Positions 8,212 to 15,386 of a stretch of DNA of 35,236 nt are shown here, piece after piece. A model generated the notes under the pieces. The model ran no database searches, was not told where the DNA came from, and saw only the letters and a program-made list of their open reading frames with translations. Numbering within the stretch: position 1 is the first letter of the stretch; every line of letters starts with the position of its first letter. The stretch comes from an uncultured Curvibacter sp. (GTDB taxonomy: Bacteria; Pseudomonadota; Gammaproteobacteria; Burkholderiales; Burkholderiaceae_C). The stretch is from contig CAIUTG010000070.1 in the NCBI GenBank assembly GCA_903902035.1, positions 1 to 35,236 on the forward strand, given 5' to 3'. A program made the translations under genes and the position numbers.

Positions 8212-8287
8212 TGGTGGCCTGGGACGGGATCGAACCATCGACACGCGGATTTTCAATCCGCTGCTCTACCAACTGAGCTACCGGGCC
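8212..8287 (-). tRNA. tRNA-Phe (anticodon GAA)
   Basis: 76 bases including encoded CCA. Cloverleaf read by eye on the minus strand: acceptor GGCCCGG, TA, D-stem GCTC/GAGC with loop AGTTGGTA, anticodon stem GCGGA/TCCGC with loop TTGAAAA (anticodon GAA), variable GTGTC, T-stem GATGG/CCGTC with loop TTCGATC, 3' acceptor strand CCAGGCC, discriminator A, CCA. Anticodon stem and loop are textbook bacterial tRNA-Phe. The acceptor stem has one mismatch: C5 faces A68 (GGCCCGG against CCAGGCC). Related bacterial tRNA-Phe genes normally have a full Watson-Crick pair there. Confidence 0.95.
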
Positions 8288-8298
8288 TTGGAAGAAAG

Positions 8299-8304
8299 AT
8301 TATA
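8299..8304 (-). promoter_or_regulatory. Putative -10 box of the tRNA-Phe promoter
   Basis: A perfect TATAAT on the minus strand, eleven bases upstream of the mature tRNA 5' end, in the short gap after the receiver-domain gene. No good -35 hexamer is visible 16-18 bases upstream (best CCGTGC-like). The tRNA therefore probably has its own start with a very short leader. Confidence 0.6.
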
Positions 8305-8334
8305 GCAGCTAAGCGCGCCCTGCACGGGGCCCAT

Positions 8335-8721
8335 TCAAGAAACTTGCTCGGCCAGCAAAATCAGCTCTTTGGTCTTGCCCACCAAGTCAGCCAGCTTGAA
8401 CGGCTTCATCAAAGTGGCCCTGATTCCAAGGGCATTGAAAGAGTCTTGCCCCATCAGCTCGGCAATCACGTCAATTGCGCCCGAGGCCACAATGACTGGC
8501 AACTGGGGGTGGGTTTTGGTCAATCGGTGAATCAACTCGGCACCATTCATGCCCGGCATCATGAGGTCGGTGATGACCAGGTCCACTTTGATTTCAGAAA
8601 TCCAGGTCAGCGCCTCCAGGCCGTCGGCCGCGCCGACCACACGAAAGCCTTCCGTTTCCAAGACTTCTTGCAAGCCACTTTTGAGCAGCTCATCATCTTC
8701 AATCAAAAGGACCGTTTTCAA
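8335..8721 (-). CDS. Stand-alone receiver-domain response regulator (CheY-like)
   Basis: 128 residues, a single REC domain with no output domain. Acidic pocket Glu8/Asp9/Asp10 (LLIEDDE), phospho-acceptor Asp52 in DLVITDLMMPGMNG, conserved Ser80 in VIVASGA and Lys106 in TLMKPF are all present. Such single-domain regulators act in phosphorelays or bind a target protein when phosphorylated. The start is a TTG: the leader AAAGGAAGTCAATTG places a good AAGGAAG Shine-Dalgarno four bases before it, and the nearby ATG is out of frame and closes after five codons. No kinase gene is adjacent, so its partner is elsewhere. Convincing family call, unknown pathway. Confidence 0.88.
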   Translation of the reverse strand: MKTVLLIEDDELLKSGLQEVLETEGFRVVGAADGLEALTWISEIKVDLVITDLMMPGMNGAELIHRLTKTHPQLPVIVASGAIDVIAELMGQDSFNALGIRATLMKPFKLADLVGKTKELILLAEQVS

Positions 8722-8783
8722 TTGACTTCCTTTGGCATAGGGGTGACATCAAATTACCGAGCCTTTGATCCTAACCCCATTCC

Positions 8784-8810
8784 TTGACCGCAGCCAGAAA
8801 CAGCTAGACT
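8784..8810 (+). promoter_or_regulatory. Possible sigma70-type promoter for lrgA-lrgB
   Basis: TTGACC and TAGACT separated by 15 bases, just upstream of a strong AAGGAAGAGG ribosome-binding site five bases before the lrgA ATG. The spacer is short and the -10 only partly matches, so this is a weak call. The divergent receiver-domain gene starts about 60 bases away. Confidence 0.25.
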
Positions 8811-8835
8811 CAAGTCAATCAAGGAAGAGGATCAA

Positions 8836-9180
8836 ATGGTTCAAGGATTGGTTCAACTGCTACTTTTTCAGGCGCTCGGCGAAGTGGCCTCCAGGTTCAT
8901 GCTGCCCTTGATGCCCGGTCCAGTTTTAGGCTTAGTGCTTTTGGTGGCTTACCTGATGGTGTCAAAGAGCATTCCCGCCAACATGGGCCTGGTGGCGCAG
9001 GGCCTGCTCGACAACCTGGGCTTGTTGTTTGTTCCTGCAGCGGTTGGGGTGGTGCTTTATTTGCCTTTGCTTCAATCCAATTGGCTGGCTTTGAGCCTGG
9101 TGTTGTGCCTGAGCGTGATGGTCACCATTGGCACGACCGCCCTGGTGTTGAAGTTGCTGGCTCACCGCTTGGAGAAATGA
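8836..9180 (+). CDS. lrgA: CidA/LrgA family holin-like membrane protein
   Basis: 114 residues with four hydrophobic segments. The family hallmark is the first loop: LGEVASRFMLPLMPGPVLGLVLLVAYL, with the conserved PGPVLG motif, then LGLLFVPAAVGVVLYL, typical of LrgA/CidA/YohJ proteins. These small inner-membrane proteins are described as holin/antiholin-like or, with LrgB, as transporters of small metabolites such as pyruvate or glycolate. The Shine-Dalgarno AAGGAAGAGG is strong. It is followed six bases later by the LrgB-family gene, the usual pairing. Physiological role in this organism is not deducible. Confidence 0.9.
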   Translation: MVQGLVQLLLFQALGEVASRFMLPLMPGPVLGLVLLVAYLMVSKSIPANMGLVAQGLLDNLGLLFVPAAVGVVLYLPLLQSNWLALSLVLCLSVMVTIGTTALVLKLLAHRLEK

Positions 9181-9186
9181 CCCCCG

Positions 9187-9900
9187 ATGCCTCCAATTTC
9201 TGAAATATGGGTTTACCTGTCTGGCAGCCCTTTGCTGGCTCTTTTTTTGACCTTGGGCGCTTATTTTATCGGCACAACGGTTTATCAAAAATCAAATCGC
9301 TCGTCTTTGGCGAATCCGGTTTTGATTGCGGTGATTCTGGTGGCCGGGGTCATTCAATGGATTGGCATGCCTTACAAAACCTATTTTGAAGGCGCGCAGT
9401 TCGTCCATTTTTTACTGGGTACCGCCACGGTTGCTCTGGCGATCCCCATTTACAAAGCCATCGACACCCTCAAAGCCAGGGTGTGGATTTTGTTGCCCGG
9501 CTTGGTGGTTGGCAGCGCGACCTCGGTGGTCTCTGCCGTTTCATTGGCCTATGCGCTGAAGCTGGACCCCGCCTTGGTGGGTGGACTTTATGCCAAGTCC
9601 GTCACCGCACCCATCGCCATGGGCATTGCCGAGCGCTTGCACACTTCGCCCACCCTGACGGCAATCTATGCCGTGGTCACCGGCATTTTGGGTGCCATTC
9701 TGGGGCGCTTCGTGCTGGACGCCCTGAAAATCAAAGCCTGGTGGCAGCGCGGCTTTGCCATGGGTTTGGCCGCGCACGGCATCGGCACTTCGCGCGCCTT
9801 CAGCGTCAGCGCCGAGGCGGGCACCTATGCCAGCTTGGCAATGGGGCTCAATGGGGTCATGAGTGCGGTGTTGATTCCTGTCTTGATTCAACCCTTTTGA
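9187..9900 (+). CDS. lrgB: LrgB family membrane protein
   Basis: 237 residues, the usual LrgB/CidB/YohK length, with about seven to eight hydrophobic segments. Diagnostic parts are NPVLIAVILVAGV near the N-terminus, FLLGTATVALAIPIYK, GGLYAKSVTAPIAMGIAE (the conserved Lys-Ser-Val-Thr-Pro/Ala-Ile core) and GLAAHGIGTSRAF (conserved His-Gly-Ile-Gly-Thr). It partners LrgA in the inner membrane; proposed roles are murein hydrolase control and transport of glycolate/pyruvate-like acids (PLGG1 in plants fuses both domains). The stop is three bases from the next start, so all three plus-strand genes are probably one transcript. Confidence 0.92.
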   Translation: MPPISEIWVYLSGSPLLALFLTLGAYFIGTTVYQKSNRSSLANPVLIAVILVAGVIQWIGMPYKTYFEGAQFVHFLLGTATVALAIPIYKAIDTLKARVWILLPGLVVGSATSVVSAVSLAYALKLDPALVGGLYAKSVTAPIAMGIAERLHTSPTLTAIYAVVTGILGAILGRFVLDALKIKAWWQRGFAMGLAAHGIGTSRAFSVSAEAGTYASLAMGLNGVMSAVLIPVLIQPF

Positions 9901-9903
9901 TCC

Positions 9904-10296
9904 ATGAACTCACGCAAAACATGGCTAACGGTGCTGGCCTTTGCCGCCATCGGTCTGGCCTTGAACCTCTTGCCCTATGCGCGCCTGTGGCCCACGCCGG
10001 TCAACCCCAAAGCGCCCGGTGACACCACTTTGTTTGGCGACCCGAGTTGCCAGCGCTGGTCCCAGCTCAGCCGAGCCAGCAAATCAGCTTGGTTGCAAGC
10101 GGTGTTGACGCCTTTGAACCGGGTTTATTTGGAAGAGCACCGAAATGGCCCAAGCGCGCCCCATGACCCGTTGGCGAACCCAGCCGACTGGCAAGCCGTG
10201 GCAACCAGCGTGGACGCTTTTTGCGCCAGCGCCCCTGAACCAGAACAGCTCAAGGCCATGCAAGGCGCGACCGATTATTTAACGGCACACTACTGA
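9904..10296 (+). CDS. Small exported or membrane-anchored protein of unknown function
   Basis: 130 residues; I do not recognise the family. Residues 5-25 are hydrophobic (WLTVLAFAAIGLALNLLPYA), a signal peptide or signal anchor, so the rest is probably periplasmic. The body has two cysteines (GDPSCQRWSQL and SVDAFCASAPEPE) spaced about 59 residues apart that could form a disulfide, a WLQAVLTPLNRVYLEEH helix and a C-terminal helix QLKAMQGATDYLTAHY. The Cys...Trp...Cys layout faintly resembles small HdeA/Rap1a-type periplasmic proteins, but I cannot support that. It lies three bases behind lrgB and converges on the thioredoxin-like gene. Confidence 0.7.
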   Translation: MNSRKTWLTVLAFAAIGLALNLLPYARLWPTPVNPKAPGDTTLFGDPSCQRWSQLSRASKSAWLQAVLTPLNRVYLEEHRNGPSAPHDPLANPADWQAVATSVDAFCASAPEPEQLKAMQGATDYLTAHY

Positions 10297-10300
10297 CCGA

Positions 10301-10837
10301 TCAACGCAACCAGTCATTCAGGTTTTGGGCACGGGGTTGGCCTAGGATTTTCTGAACTTTGCCACGTCGGTCCACCAACACAATGTAGGGCGTCACATCG
10401 GGCCAGCTGGGGTCCACACTGGCGCGAACCGCAGGCTCATAGCCGTCAAAGGCGTACAACGCATGCATCCCATGGAAGTGACCCGCATGGTGCTGCGCCT
10501 TGACCCCCTGCACGTCCATCATGACCACGGCCAGCCAGGGAGCAGGGCGGTTGGCAGCCAAGGCTTTTTCAGCCCGACTGTGCAAGGCGTCAAACGCTTC
10601 CACGCAGGTGCTGCAATAAGAGGTGGTGAACAAATAAGCCGCAGGCCGGGGGCCTTTTTGGCGCACCTGTTCCCAGGTGTTTTCGTCCCATGGTTTGACC
10701 TCGGTTGCCTGAGTGGCGTCACCCACTGGGTGCGCCAACACGGGCGTTGTGCCCAGGGCCCCAGCGAGACACAGTCCGATCAGGACGATGAGGTGCCTGT
10801 TCAAGCCGCGTCGGCCCGACTCAAAGTTGAATTTCAT
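10301..10837 (-). CDS. Periplasmic thioredoxin-fold protein (CSTC)
   Basis: 178 residues from the ATG preceded by AGGAGG; the longer ORF-track start lies well inside the upstream gene. A signal peptide (HLIVLIGLCLAGALGTTPVLAHP) is followed by a thioredoxin-like domain with active-site Cys75-Ser-Thr-Cys78 (FTTSYCSTCVEAF) and cis-proline Pro150 in DVTPYIVLVDRRGKV. A His-rich stretch AQHHAGHFHGMH (residues 115-125) between them could bind metal. Likely a periplasmic thiol reductant, SoxW/TlpA/DsbE-like, perhaps keeping copper ligands or cysteines of the upstream CECC protein reduced. It overlaps the BNR-repeat gene by 17 bases and is last in the putative copper operon. Confidence 0.8.
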   Translation of the reverse strand: MKFNFESGRRGLNRHLIVLIGLCLAGALGTTPVLAHPVGDATQATEVKPWDENTWEQVRQKGPRPAAYLFTTSYCSTCVEAFDALHSRAEKALAANRPAPWLAVVMMDVQGVKAQHHAGHFHGMHALYAFDGYEPAVRASVDPSWPDVTPYIVLVDRRGKVQKILGQPRAQNLNDWLR

Positions 10838-12071
10838 GAAGCTGTACCTCCTGGGGCAAATGCCACACCACCACCAAACGCGCGCCTTGCTGCGCCAGCC
10901 TGGGGTGGTCATTGGGGCCTGCGGTTTCGGCCAAGGTTCTCAACACAAAGGTGTGCCCACCATCCCGCGAAGTCCAAGACCTCAATTGGGTCGCCTTGCC
11001 CGTGAAGGCGCGCCAGACAATCACCACGGTGTCACCATGAGAGGCCACGTCTGCATGCTCAGCCCTTGCATCGGGCAACATGCGCAAGCTGCTCGGTACG
11101 GGTGCGCCTTGGGCATTCAGCCGGGCATAGCGAACCCCTGCCACGGCTTGACGCAGCCCAAACCAAACCGCATGGTAGGCCCCGTCCTGTTGCGCCAAAG
11201 CCAGGCCCGGCCCGTGGTGCGGACAAGCCTTGATGTGCCAATCGTCGAAAGTGGCCCGTTGAATTCGATTCGGTGGCGCTGACAAATTGGCAAAGCCATG
11301 GTCACGGGTGTCTTGACCAAAGACATGCCGCCACATCGCCACCATCTGGCCCTGGGGGTTTTCCAACAAGGCAATGCGGCAACACTCGCAGGAGTGATCG
11401 GCCACTTTGGTGTCGGGGCCAAAAGTGGCCCCACCGTCCAGGGAGGTGGCCTGGTAAATCGCAGCCCCCTCATAGGCAATGCCACTGTCTTTGGCGGGTT
11501 GATCACGCTTGTCCACCCAGACCGCGTGCAAGGCCCCCGCATGGTCAAATGCAATGGATTCAAAGCGGTGGGTAATGATTTGTTGGTCTGCATGCACCGT
11601 CAAGGGCGCCGAAAAAGTTTGCCCATCGTCCTGCGAATGCAGCATGCGAATCCAACCGGTGTAAGGCTTGCTCAAGGGCCGGGTGTAGCTGATCACTGCC
11701 CAGTGGTGAGGACCAAACGCCAACTTGGGTCGGTTCTCACCATCGGCAGAGATTTCGTCGCCCCCGGTGTCCAACACCTGCGGGGCGTCCCAATGCGCCA
11801 GATCAGCGGCTTGTGTGTGTTGCACAAACAAATGCTGGCTGGCATCCAAACCCACCACCCACAAACGGCCTTGACCATCAAACGCGGTGCCCAAGGCCAA
11901 TTGGTTCTTGGCCATGCCCTCATGCCCGGCATGACCGGCATGGCCCGTGTGGCCGGCTGGTGCCGCCTGTTCGGATTCATCATGGGCATGCACCAGGCCC
12001 GCAAGCGCCAACAAGGAGATCGCCAAGACCCGTCGCAGCGAGCGGGGTTTGAAGTGGGGGTGGGATGTCAT
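10821..12071 (-). CDS. Periplasmic BNR-repeat (sialidase-like) propeller protein with CECC motif
   Basis: 416 residues. Signal peptide (RVLAISLLALAGLVHAH), then a His/Gly-rich segment GHTGHAGHAGHEGM (40-53) that looks metal-binding. The body is a beta-propeller with three Asp-box/BNR repeats: SQDDGQTF (146), SLDGGATF (210) and SRDGGHTF (368). A cysteine cluster CECC (228-231, in DHSCECCRIALLENP) and a Cys-Pro-His-His (283-286) add potential metal ligands. Sialidase catalytic residues are not evident, so the BNR name is structural only. It begins two bases after the stop of the TonB receptor gene and overlaps the thioredoxin-like gene. From context I infer a copper-related periplasmic role; biochemical function is unknown. 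Confidence 0.78.
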   Translation of the reverse strand: MTSHPHFKPRSLRRVLAISLLALAGLVHAHDESEQAAPAGHTGHAGHAGHEGMAKNQLALGTAFDGQGRLWVVGLDASQHLFVQHTQAADLAHWDAPQVLDTGGDEISADGENRPKLAFGPHHWAVISYTRPLSKPYTGWIRMLHSQDDGQTFSAPLTVHADQQIITHRFESIAFDHAGALHAVWVDKRDQPAKDSGIAYEGAAIYQATSLDGGATFGPDTKVADHSCECCRIALLENPQGQMVAMWRHVFGQDTRDHGFANLSAPPNRIQRATFDDWHIKACPHHGPGLALAQQDGAYHAVWFGLRQAVAGVRYARLNAQGAPVPSSLRMLPDARAEHADVASHGDTVVIVWRAFTGKATQLRSWTSRDGGHTFVLRTLAETAGPNDHPRLAQQGARLVVVWHLPQEVQLHEIQL

Positions 12072-12073
12072 GG

Positions 12074-14329
12074 TCAGAAACGATAACGCAAACCGAGGTT
12101 CAAGGTTCGGGGTGGCGACAAGGTCATGCCCTGTGGCTGGCTGGCCGTGTAGGTGCTGTCCTGGTACTGTTTGTTGAACAGATTGGTGGCCCGGAAAAAC
12201 ACATCGGTGGCCTTGTCAAACTGGTAGTTCAGGCTGGCATTGAACAAGGTGTTGCTGCCTTGCACCGAGCTGGGCGCGCCAGCCGGGGTGCCGTAGGCAT
12301 ACGCCAAGGGGCCAATCCAGTACAACTGGGCATACGCCGTCCATTGTGCGTTTGGCTTCCAGGTCGCCGAGGTCGAGAAGGTTTCTCTGGGCACACCGGT
12401 CAATTGGGTAAACAAAGGCGTGCTCACACCATTCCAGGCGCTGGTCAGGTAGGTGCGCGTGAGGGTGTAGAAGGAATCCAAAGTCAGGGCTTGGCTGGCG
12501 GTCCAGCTGCCGGTCAACTCCAGGCCACTCGCTACCCCATTTTGGTTGTTGGAGTAGTAACTCACGGTGCCACCGCCACAGTTGGTGGTGTTCGGCGTGG
12601 TGAGCGAGGTGCTGCAAAGGTTGATGACGGCTTGGGGCTCCGATGCGCCGGGGGACACATTCGCGGTGGCGATCATGTTTTTGATCACGTCATTGAAATA
12701 AGTCGCCCCGAATCGGAAGTCACTCGCCTTGTAATCCGTGCCCAACTCCCAACCATTCACGGTTTCGGGATTCAAGTTCGGGTTGGCGATGGAGGTGCCG
12801 TAGCTGCGGGTTTGGTTGTTCAAACCCGGCGCTCTGAACGCCCTGAAGGCGTTACCGCGTGCAGCCCAGCCCTCACCCAAATCCCAGTGAAAAGCAATCG
12901 AAGGATCGAACTGCGTCTTGGAGGTGCTGGGTGCCGGGCCACTGCCGGGGGAGATGCCGTAGGCCACCGTGTCCAGGCTGTAAGAGCGGTCGCTGTTGGA
13001 CCAAGCGTCCATGCGAGCGCTGGCGGTGATTTGCAAGGCTTCAGCGGGGCTGATTTTCACTTGTCCAAAAACACCGGTGAAGGTTTGTTCACCCGTCCCT
13101 TTGGCCACACCATTCAGGTTCTCAGGAGCGCTCGTCGAAATGGGCGCCTTGTAATAGGTCTCTTGGTCATGCACCGACAGTTGACGCAGATCCGCACCGA
13201 CTTGCCAGTTCTGCAACCAGCCGCTGTTGATTTGCGCGGCATAGACCGTGGAGCCACCGCGCTCGGTGTAAAACTGCAGGCCTTGTTGGCTGAAGTAATT
13301 GATCACCGGGTTGCTGGCGTTGGTGGCTTGGGCCAGCGTCACGGGCGTGGTGGCCGATTTGCATGAGCTGCCCACCAAATAACAACTGGCCCCATTGGTC
13401 TTGTCAAACTGCACATTCTGTGCCCACAGGCGGCTGTCCAAGACGCTGTCGCTGCTCAAGACATTCGTCAGACCCGCACTGACATTGGGGCTGGTCTGAA
13501 GGTTCTGGCCAAAGGCGCCATACAGGTTCTGGTCTTGCACGTCGTAACCGACCCGCACAAAGCCTTTGGTGTCTGCCGAGGGCTTGAAGAAGAGCGTCGC
13601 CTGGTAGTCCGTGTTGGAGTCGTTGGGCGGTTTCTTGCCAGGGTACATCCACAGGTATGGGGCTGGCGTGGTTTGGTAGCCATCGGTATGAAATCGATTG
13701 GCTGACAGGTTCACACTCAAGGCGTCGGAGATCACCACACTCTTGCTGGCCGACTCCGAATTGGTGCCGAAAGAGCCTGCGCTGACCGCCACTTCGCCAC
13801 TGTCTGTTTTGGGTTTGCGGGTGATGATGTTGACCACCCCCCACACGGCCGAGCTGCCCCACAAACTGGAGGCCCCGCCCCGCATCACCTCAACTTGTTC
13901 GATGGAGGACAGCGGCACCCGGAACCATTGGGTGGTTTGGTAGAACGGGTCCATGATGGGCACGCCATCCAACAAAACCAGGACCTTGCCATTGCCCAGG
14001 CCCCGCATCTTGGTGGAGGTGCCGGTCGGGTCTGACTCGTAAGAGGGCGCGCCCGAAAAATTGAAGCCCGGCACGGTGCGCAGCAATTGGTCCAGCGACA
14101 AGGCGCTGGACTTGTCAATGTCCTGCCTGGTGATCACGGTGGTGTGGGTGGGCATTTGGTCCAAGGACGTGGCATTGCGGCTGGCGGCAATCGTGATTTG
14201 GATGGGGGCCAACGTCTCGTCGGGGTTGGTGGACTGGGTCTGGGCCGACGCGTTGGCTTGCAAACTCAAAATCAAGGCGGCAACGCCAGTTTGAAGCAGA
14301 CTCAATGGGAAAGAGAAATTGTTTTTCAT
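12074..14329 (-). CDS. TonB-dependent outer-membrane receptor (probable copper uptake)
   Basis: 751 residues from the ATG (protein MKNNFSFPLSLLQ); a GTG 13 codons upstream is also possible and neither has a strong Shine-Dalgarno. Signal peptide ends near QANASAQ. A TonB-box-like segment (APIQITIAAS) precedes the plug domain, visible from TTVITRQDID through TKMRGLGNGKVLVLLDGVP and the VEVMRGGASSLWGSSAVWGVVNIIT signature. The rest is the 22-strand barrel, including FRAFRAPGLNNQ and NPNLNPETVNGWELG, ending in aromatic Phe (LGLRYRF) as required for BAM insertion. It lies five codons downstream of PCu(A)C and upstream of the CECC protein, so copper or a copper complex is the likely ligand; siderophore or cobalamin uptake remains possible. 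Confidence 0.88.
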   Translation of the reverse strand: MKNNFSFPLSLLQTGVAALILSLQANASAQTQSTNPDETLAPIQITIAASRNATSLDQMPTHTTVITRQDIDKSSALSLDQLLRTVPGFNFSGAPSYESDPTGTSTKMRGLGNGKVLVLLDGVPIMDPFYQTTQWFRVPLSSIEQVEVMRGGASSLWGSSAVWGVVNIITRKPKTDSGEVAVSAGSFGTNSESASKSVVISDALSVNLSANRFHTDGYQTTPAPYLWMYPGKKPPNDSNTDYQATLFFKPSADTKGFVRVGYDVQDQNLYGAFGQNLQTSPNVSAGLTNVLSSDSVLDSRLWAQNVQFDKTNGASCYLVGSSCKSATTPVTLAQATNASNPVINYFSQQGLQFYTERGGSTVYAAQINSGWLQNWQVGADLRQLSVHDQETYYKAPISTSAPENLNGVAKGTGEQTFTGVFGQVKISPAEALQITASARMDAWSNSDRSYSLDTVAYGISPGSGPAPSTSKTQFDPSIAFHWDLGEGWAARGNAFRAFRAPGLNNQTRSYGTSIANPNLNPETVNGWELGTDYKASDFRFGATYFNDVIKNMIATANVSPGASEPQAVINLCSTSLTTPNTTNCGGGTVSYYSNNQNGVASGLELTGSWTASQALTLDSFYTLTRTYLTSAWNGVSTPLFTQLTGVPRETFSTSATWKPNAQWTAYAQLYWIGPLAYAYGTPAGAPSSVQGSNTLFNASLNYQFDKATDVFFRATNLFNKQYQDSTYTASQPQGMTLSPPRTLNLGLRYRF

Positions 14330-14373
14330 GTTCAATTTAATTTTTAGCAATGTTGATTCAAGCGGCACAGGCC

Positions 14374-14883
14374 TTACATGGCCATGTGCTCATGGTGGCT
14401 CGTGGGCATCCCGGGCTGGGCCACAGGGAAATCCATTTCAAGCTCGCCGGCTTTTTCAAATTTCAATTTGATTTTGACTTGGTCGCCCAAGTTGAAAGGC
14501 GCTTTGATGCCCATGATCATCAAGTGATAAGCGCCGGGCTTGAGCTCGACGGTCTGGCCGCTGGGCAGCGCCAATTCGCTGACTTCACTCATCTTCATGA
14601 CATCGCCCTGCATGCCCATGAAATGCAGCTGCACCCTGCCCGCGCTGCTCGAACTGGCAGACAGCAGCTTGTCGGCAGGCCCTGCATTGGTGATTTTCAA
14701 ATAGCCCGCCGAGTTGCTTTGGCCCGGCAGGGTCGGTTTCACATAAGCATTCTGTACGGTCAAAGCGCCCAGTTGCGCTGGCTGCGCCCAAGCCAAACTC
14801 AGGCCACCTGCCCAAGCCATGAAAGCCAATGCAGCCATGCGCAGGCCTGCTTGCAGGGCCTGCAAAGAAAAACGGTTTTTCAT
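14374..14883 (-). CDS. PCu(A)C periplasmic copper chaperone
   Basis: 169 residues. Signal peptide (AALAFMAWAGGLSLAWAQ) then a PCu(A)C cupredoxin-like domain. The Cu(I) site H-x10-M-x21-H-x-M is exact: His87 and Met98 (LHFMGMQGDVMKM), His120 and Met122 (AYHLMIMG). The C-terminal tail GMPTSHHEHMAM adds extra His/Met ligands, a feature of some family members that also bind Cu(II). Known role: delivers Cu(I) to the CuA/CuB sites of cytochrome oxidase or stores periplasmic copper, often with Sco or TonB receptors. GAGG is placed five bases before the ATG. The stop is close to the TonB receptor start. Confidence 0.94.
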   Translation of the reverse strand: MKNRFSLQALQAGLRMAALAFMAWAGGLSLAWAQPAQLGALTVQNAYVKPTLPGQSNSAGYLKITNAGPADKLLSASSSSAGRVQLHFMGMQGDVMKMSEVSELALPSGQTVELKPGAYHLMIMGIKAPFNLGDQVKIKLKFEKAGELEMDFPVAQPGMPTSHHEHMAM

Positions 14884-14951
14884 CTATACCTCGCCAACCC
14901 AGTCTCACGCCGGGTCATGAATGAAGGGCGTGGCAATGCGCCACGAACGAA

Positions 14952-15341
14952 TCAAATCAAGGCGAAAGGCAGGGGTGGGGCTTGGGCAGGCTGCAGCACC
15001 CACGCAAAGCGTGCGGCTCGGGCCTGAAGATAAAGAGGCGGCACCCAATGGCTCGGTTGACCGAGCTCAAAACGCAGCAAGGGCGCGCTGGCAGGCCCCC
15101 CACTGACATGGTGCAAAGTACAAAGCGGGCAATGGCTGTCACCGCTTTGATGCGAGGCATCCCCGTCTGCGTCATGCGGCCCGGTTGCGGAGCAAACCTC
15201 ATCGGTGACAGCACCCAAGGTCGTGTGGTTCAAGCCCAAAGCCTGAGAAACCGAGGGCAACAAAAATCCCCACAGCAGGACCGCAATGGCCAGCCAGTGT
15301 AAGAAAGAAGTGCGACGCCAGGTTTGCATGGGATGGGGCAT
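14952..15341 (-). CDS. DUF2946 family protein
   Basis: 129 residues. An N-terminal hydrophobic helix (SFLHWLAIAVLLWGFLLPSVSQALG) acts as signal peptide or anchor, followed by a His/Asp-rich stretch GPHDADGDASHQSGDSH and the DUF2946 hallmark HCPLC (70-74) with TLHH after it, then LPFALI at the end. DUF2946 proteins are small periplasmic or membrane proteins frequently encoded near copper genes (TonB receptor, PCu(A)C); the C-x2-C and histidines are likely copper ligands. First gene of the five-gene minus-strand cassette; 68 bases separate it from PCu(A)C. A second ATG four codons in is possible. Confidence 0.82.
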   Translation of the reverse strand: MPHPMQTWRRTSFLHWLAIAVLLWGFLLPSVSQALGLNHTTLGAVTDEVCSATGPHDADGDASHQSGDSHCPLCTLHHVSGGPASAPLLRFELGQPSHWVPPLYLQARAARFAWVLQPAQAPPLPFALI

Positions 15342-15346
15342 TAATT

Positions 15347-15375
15347 TCGCCTATTCTAGTGACTTGTCCTTGCCC
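15347..15375 (-). promoter_or_regulatory. Weak promoter candidate for the copper operon
   Basis: On the minus strand TTGAGG and TAGAAT lie 15 bases apart, immediately upstream of the DUF2946 ATG. The spacer is short, so the call is tentative. The intergenic space to the divergent transferase gene is only 45 bases, so any copper-responsive operator must overlap this or lie inside the transferase 5' end; I see no clear dyad. Confidence 0.25.
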
Positions 15376-15386
15376 TCAACTGACCC

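Noticed and set aside
7841-8272. 143-residue ORF for the DUF2256 gene starting in the tRNA
   Set aside because: Begins inside tRNA-Phe and crosses its terminator; the 56-residue internal start fits the family.
12065-13366. 433-residue plus-strand ORF opposite the TonB receptor
   Set aside because: Antisense shadow; Gly/Arg/Val-rich and without start signals.
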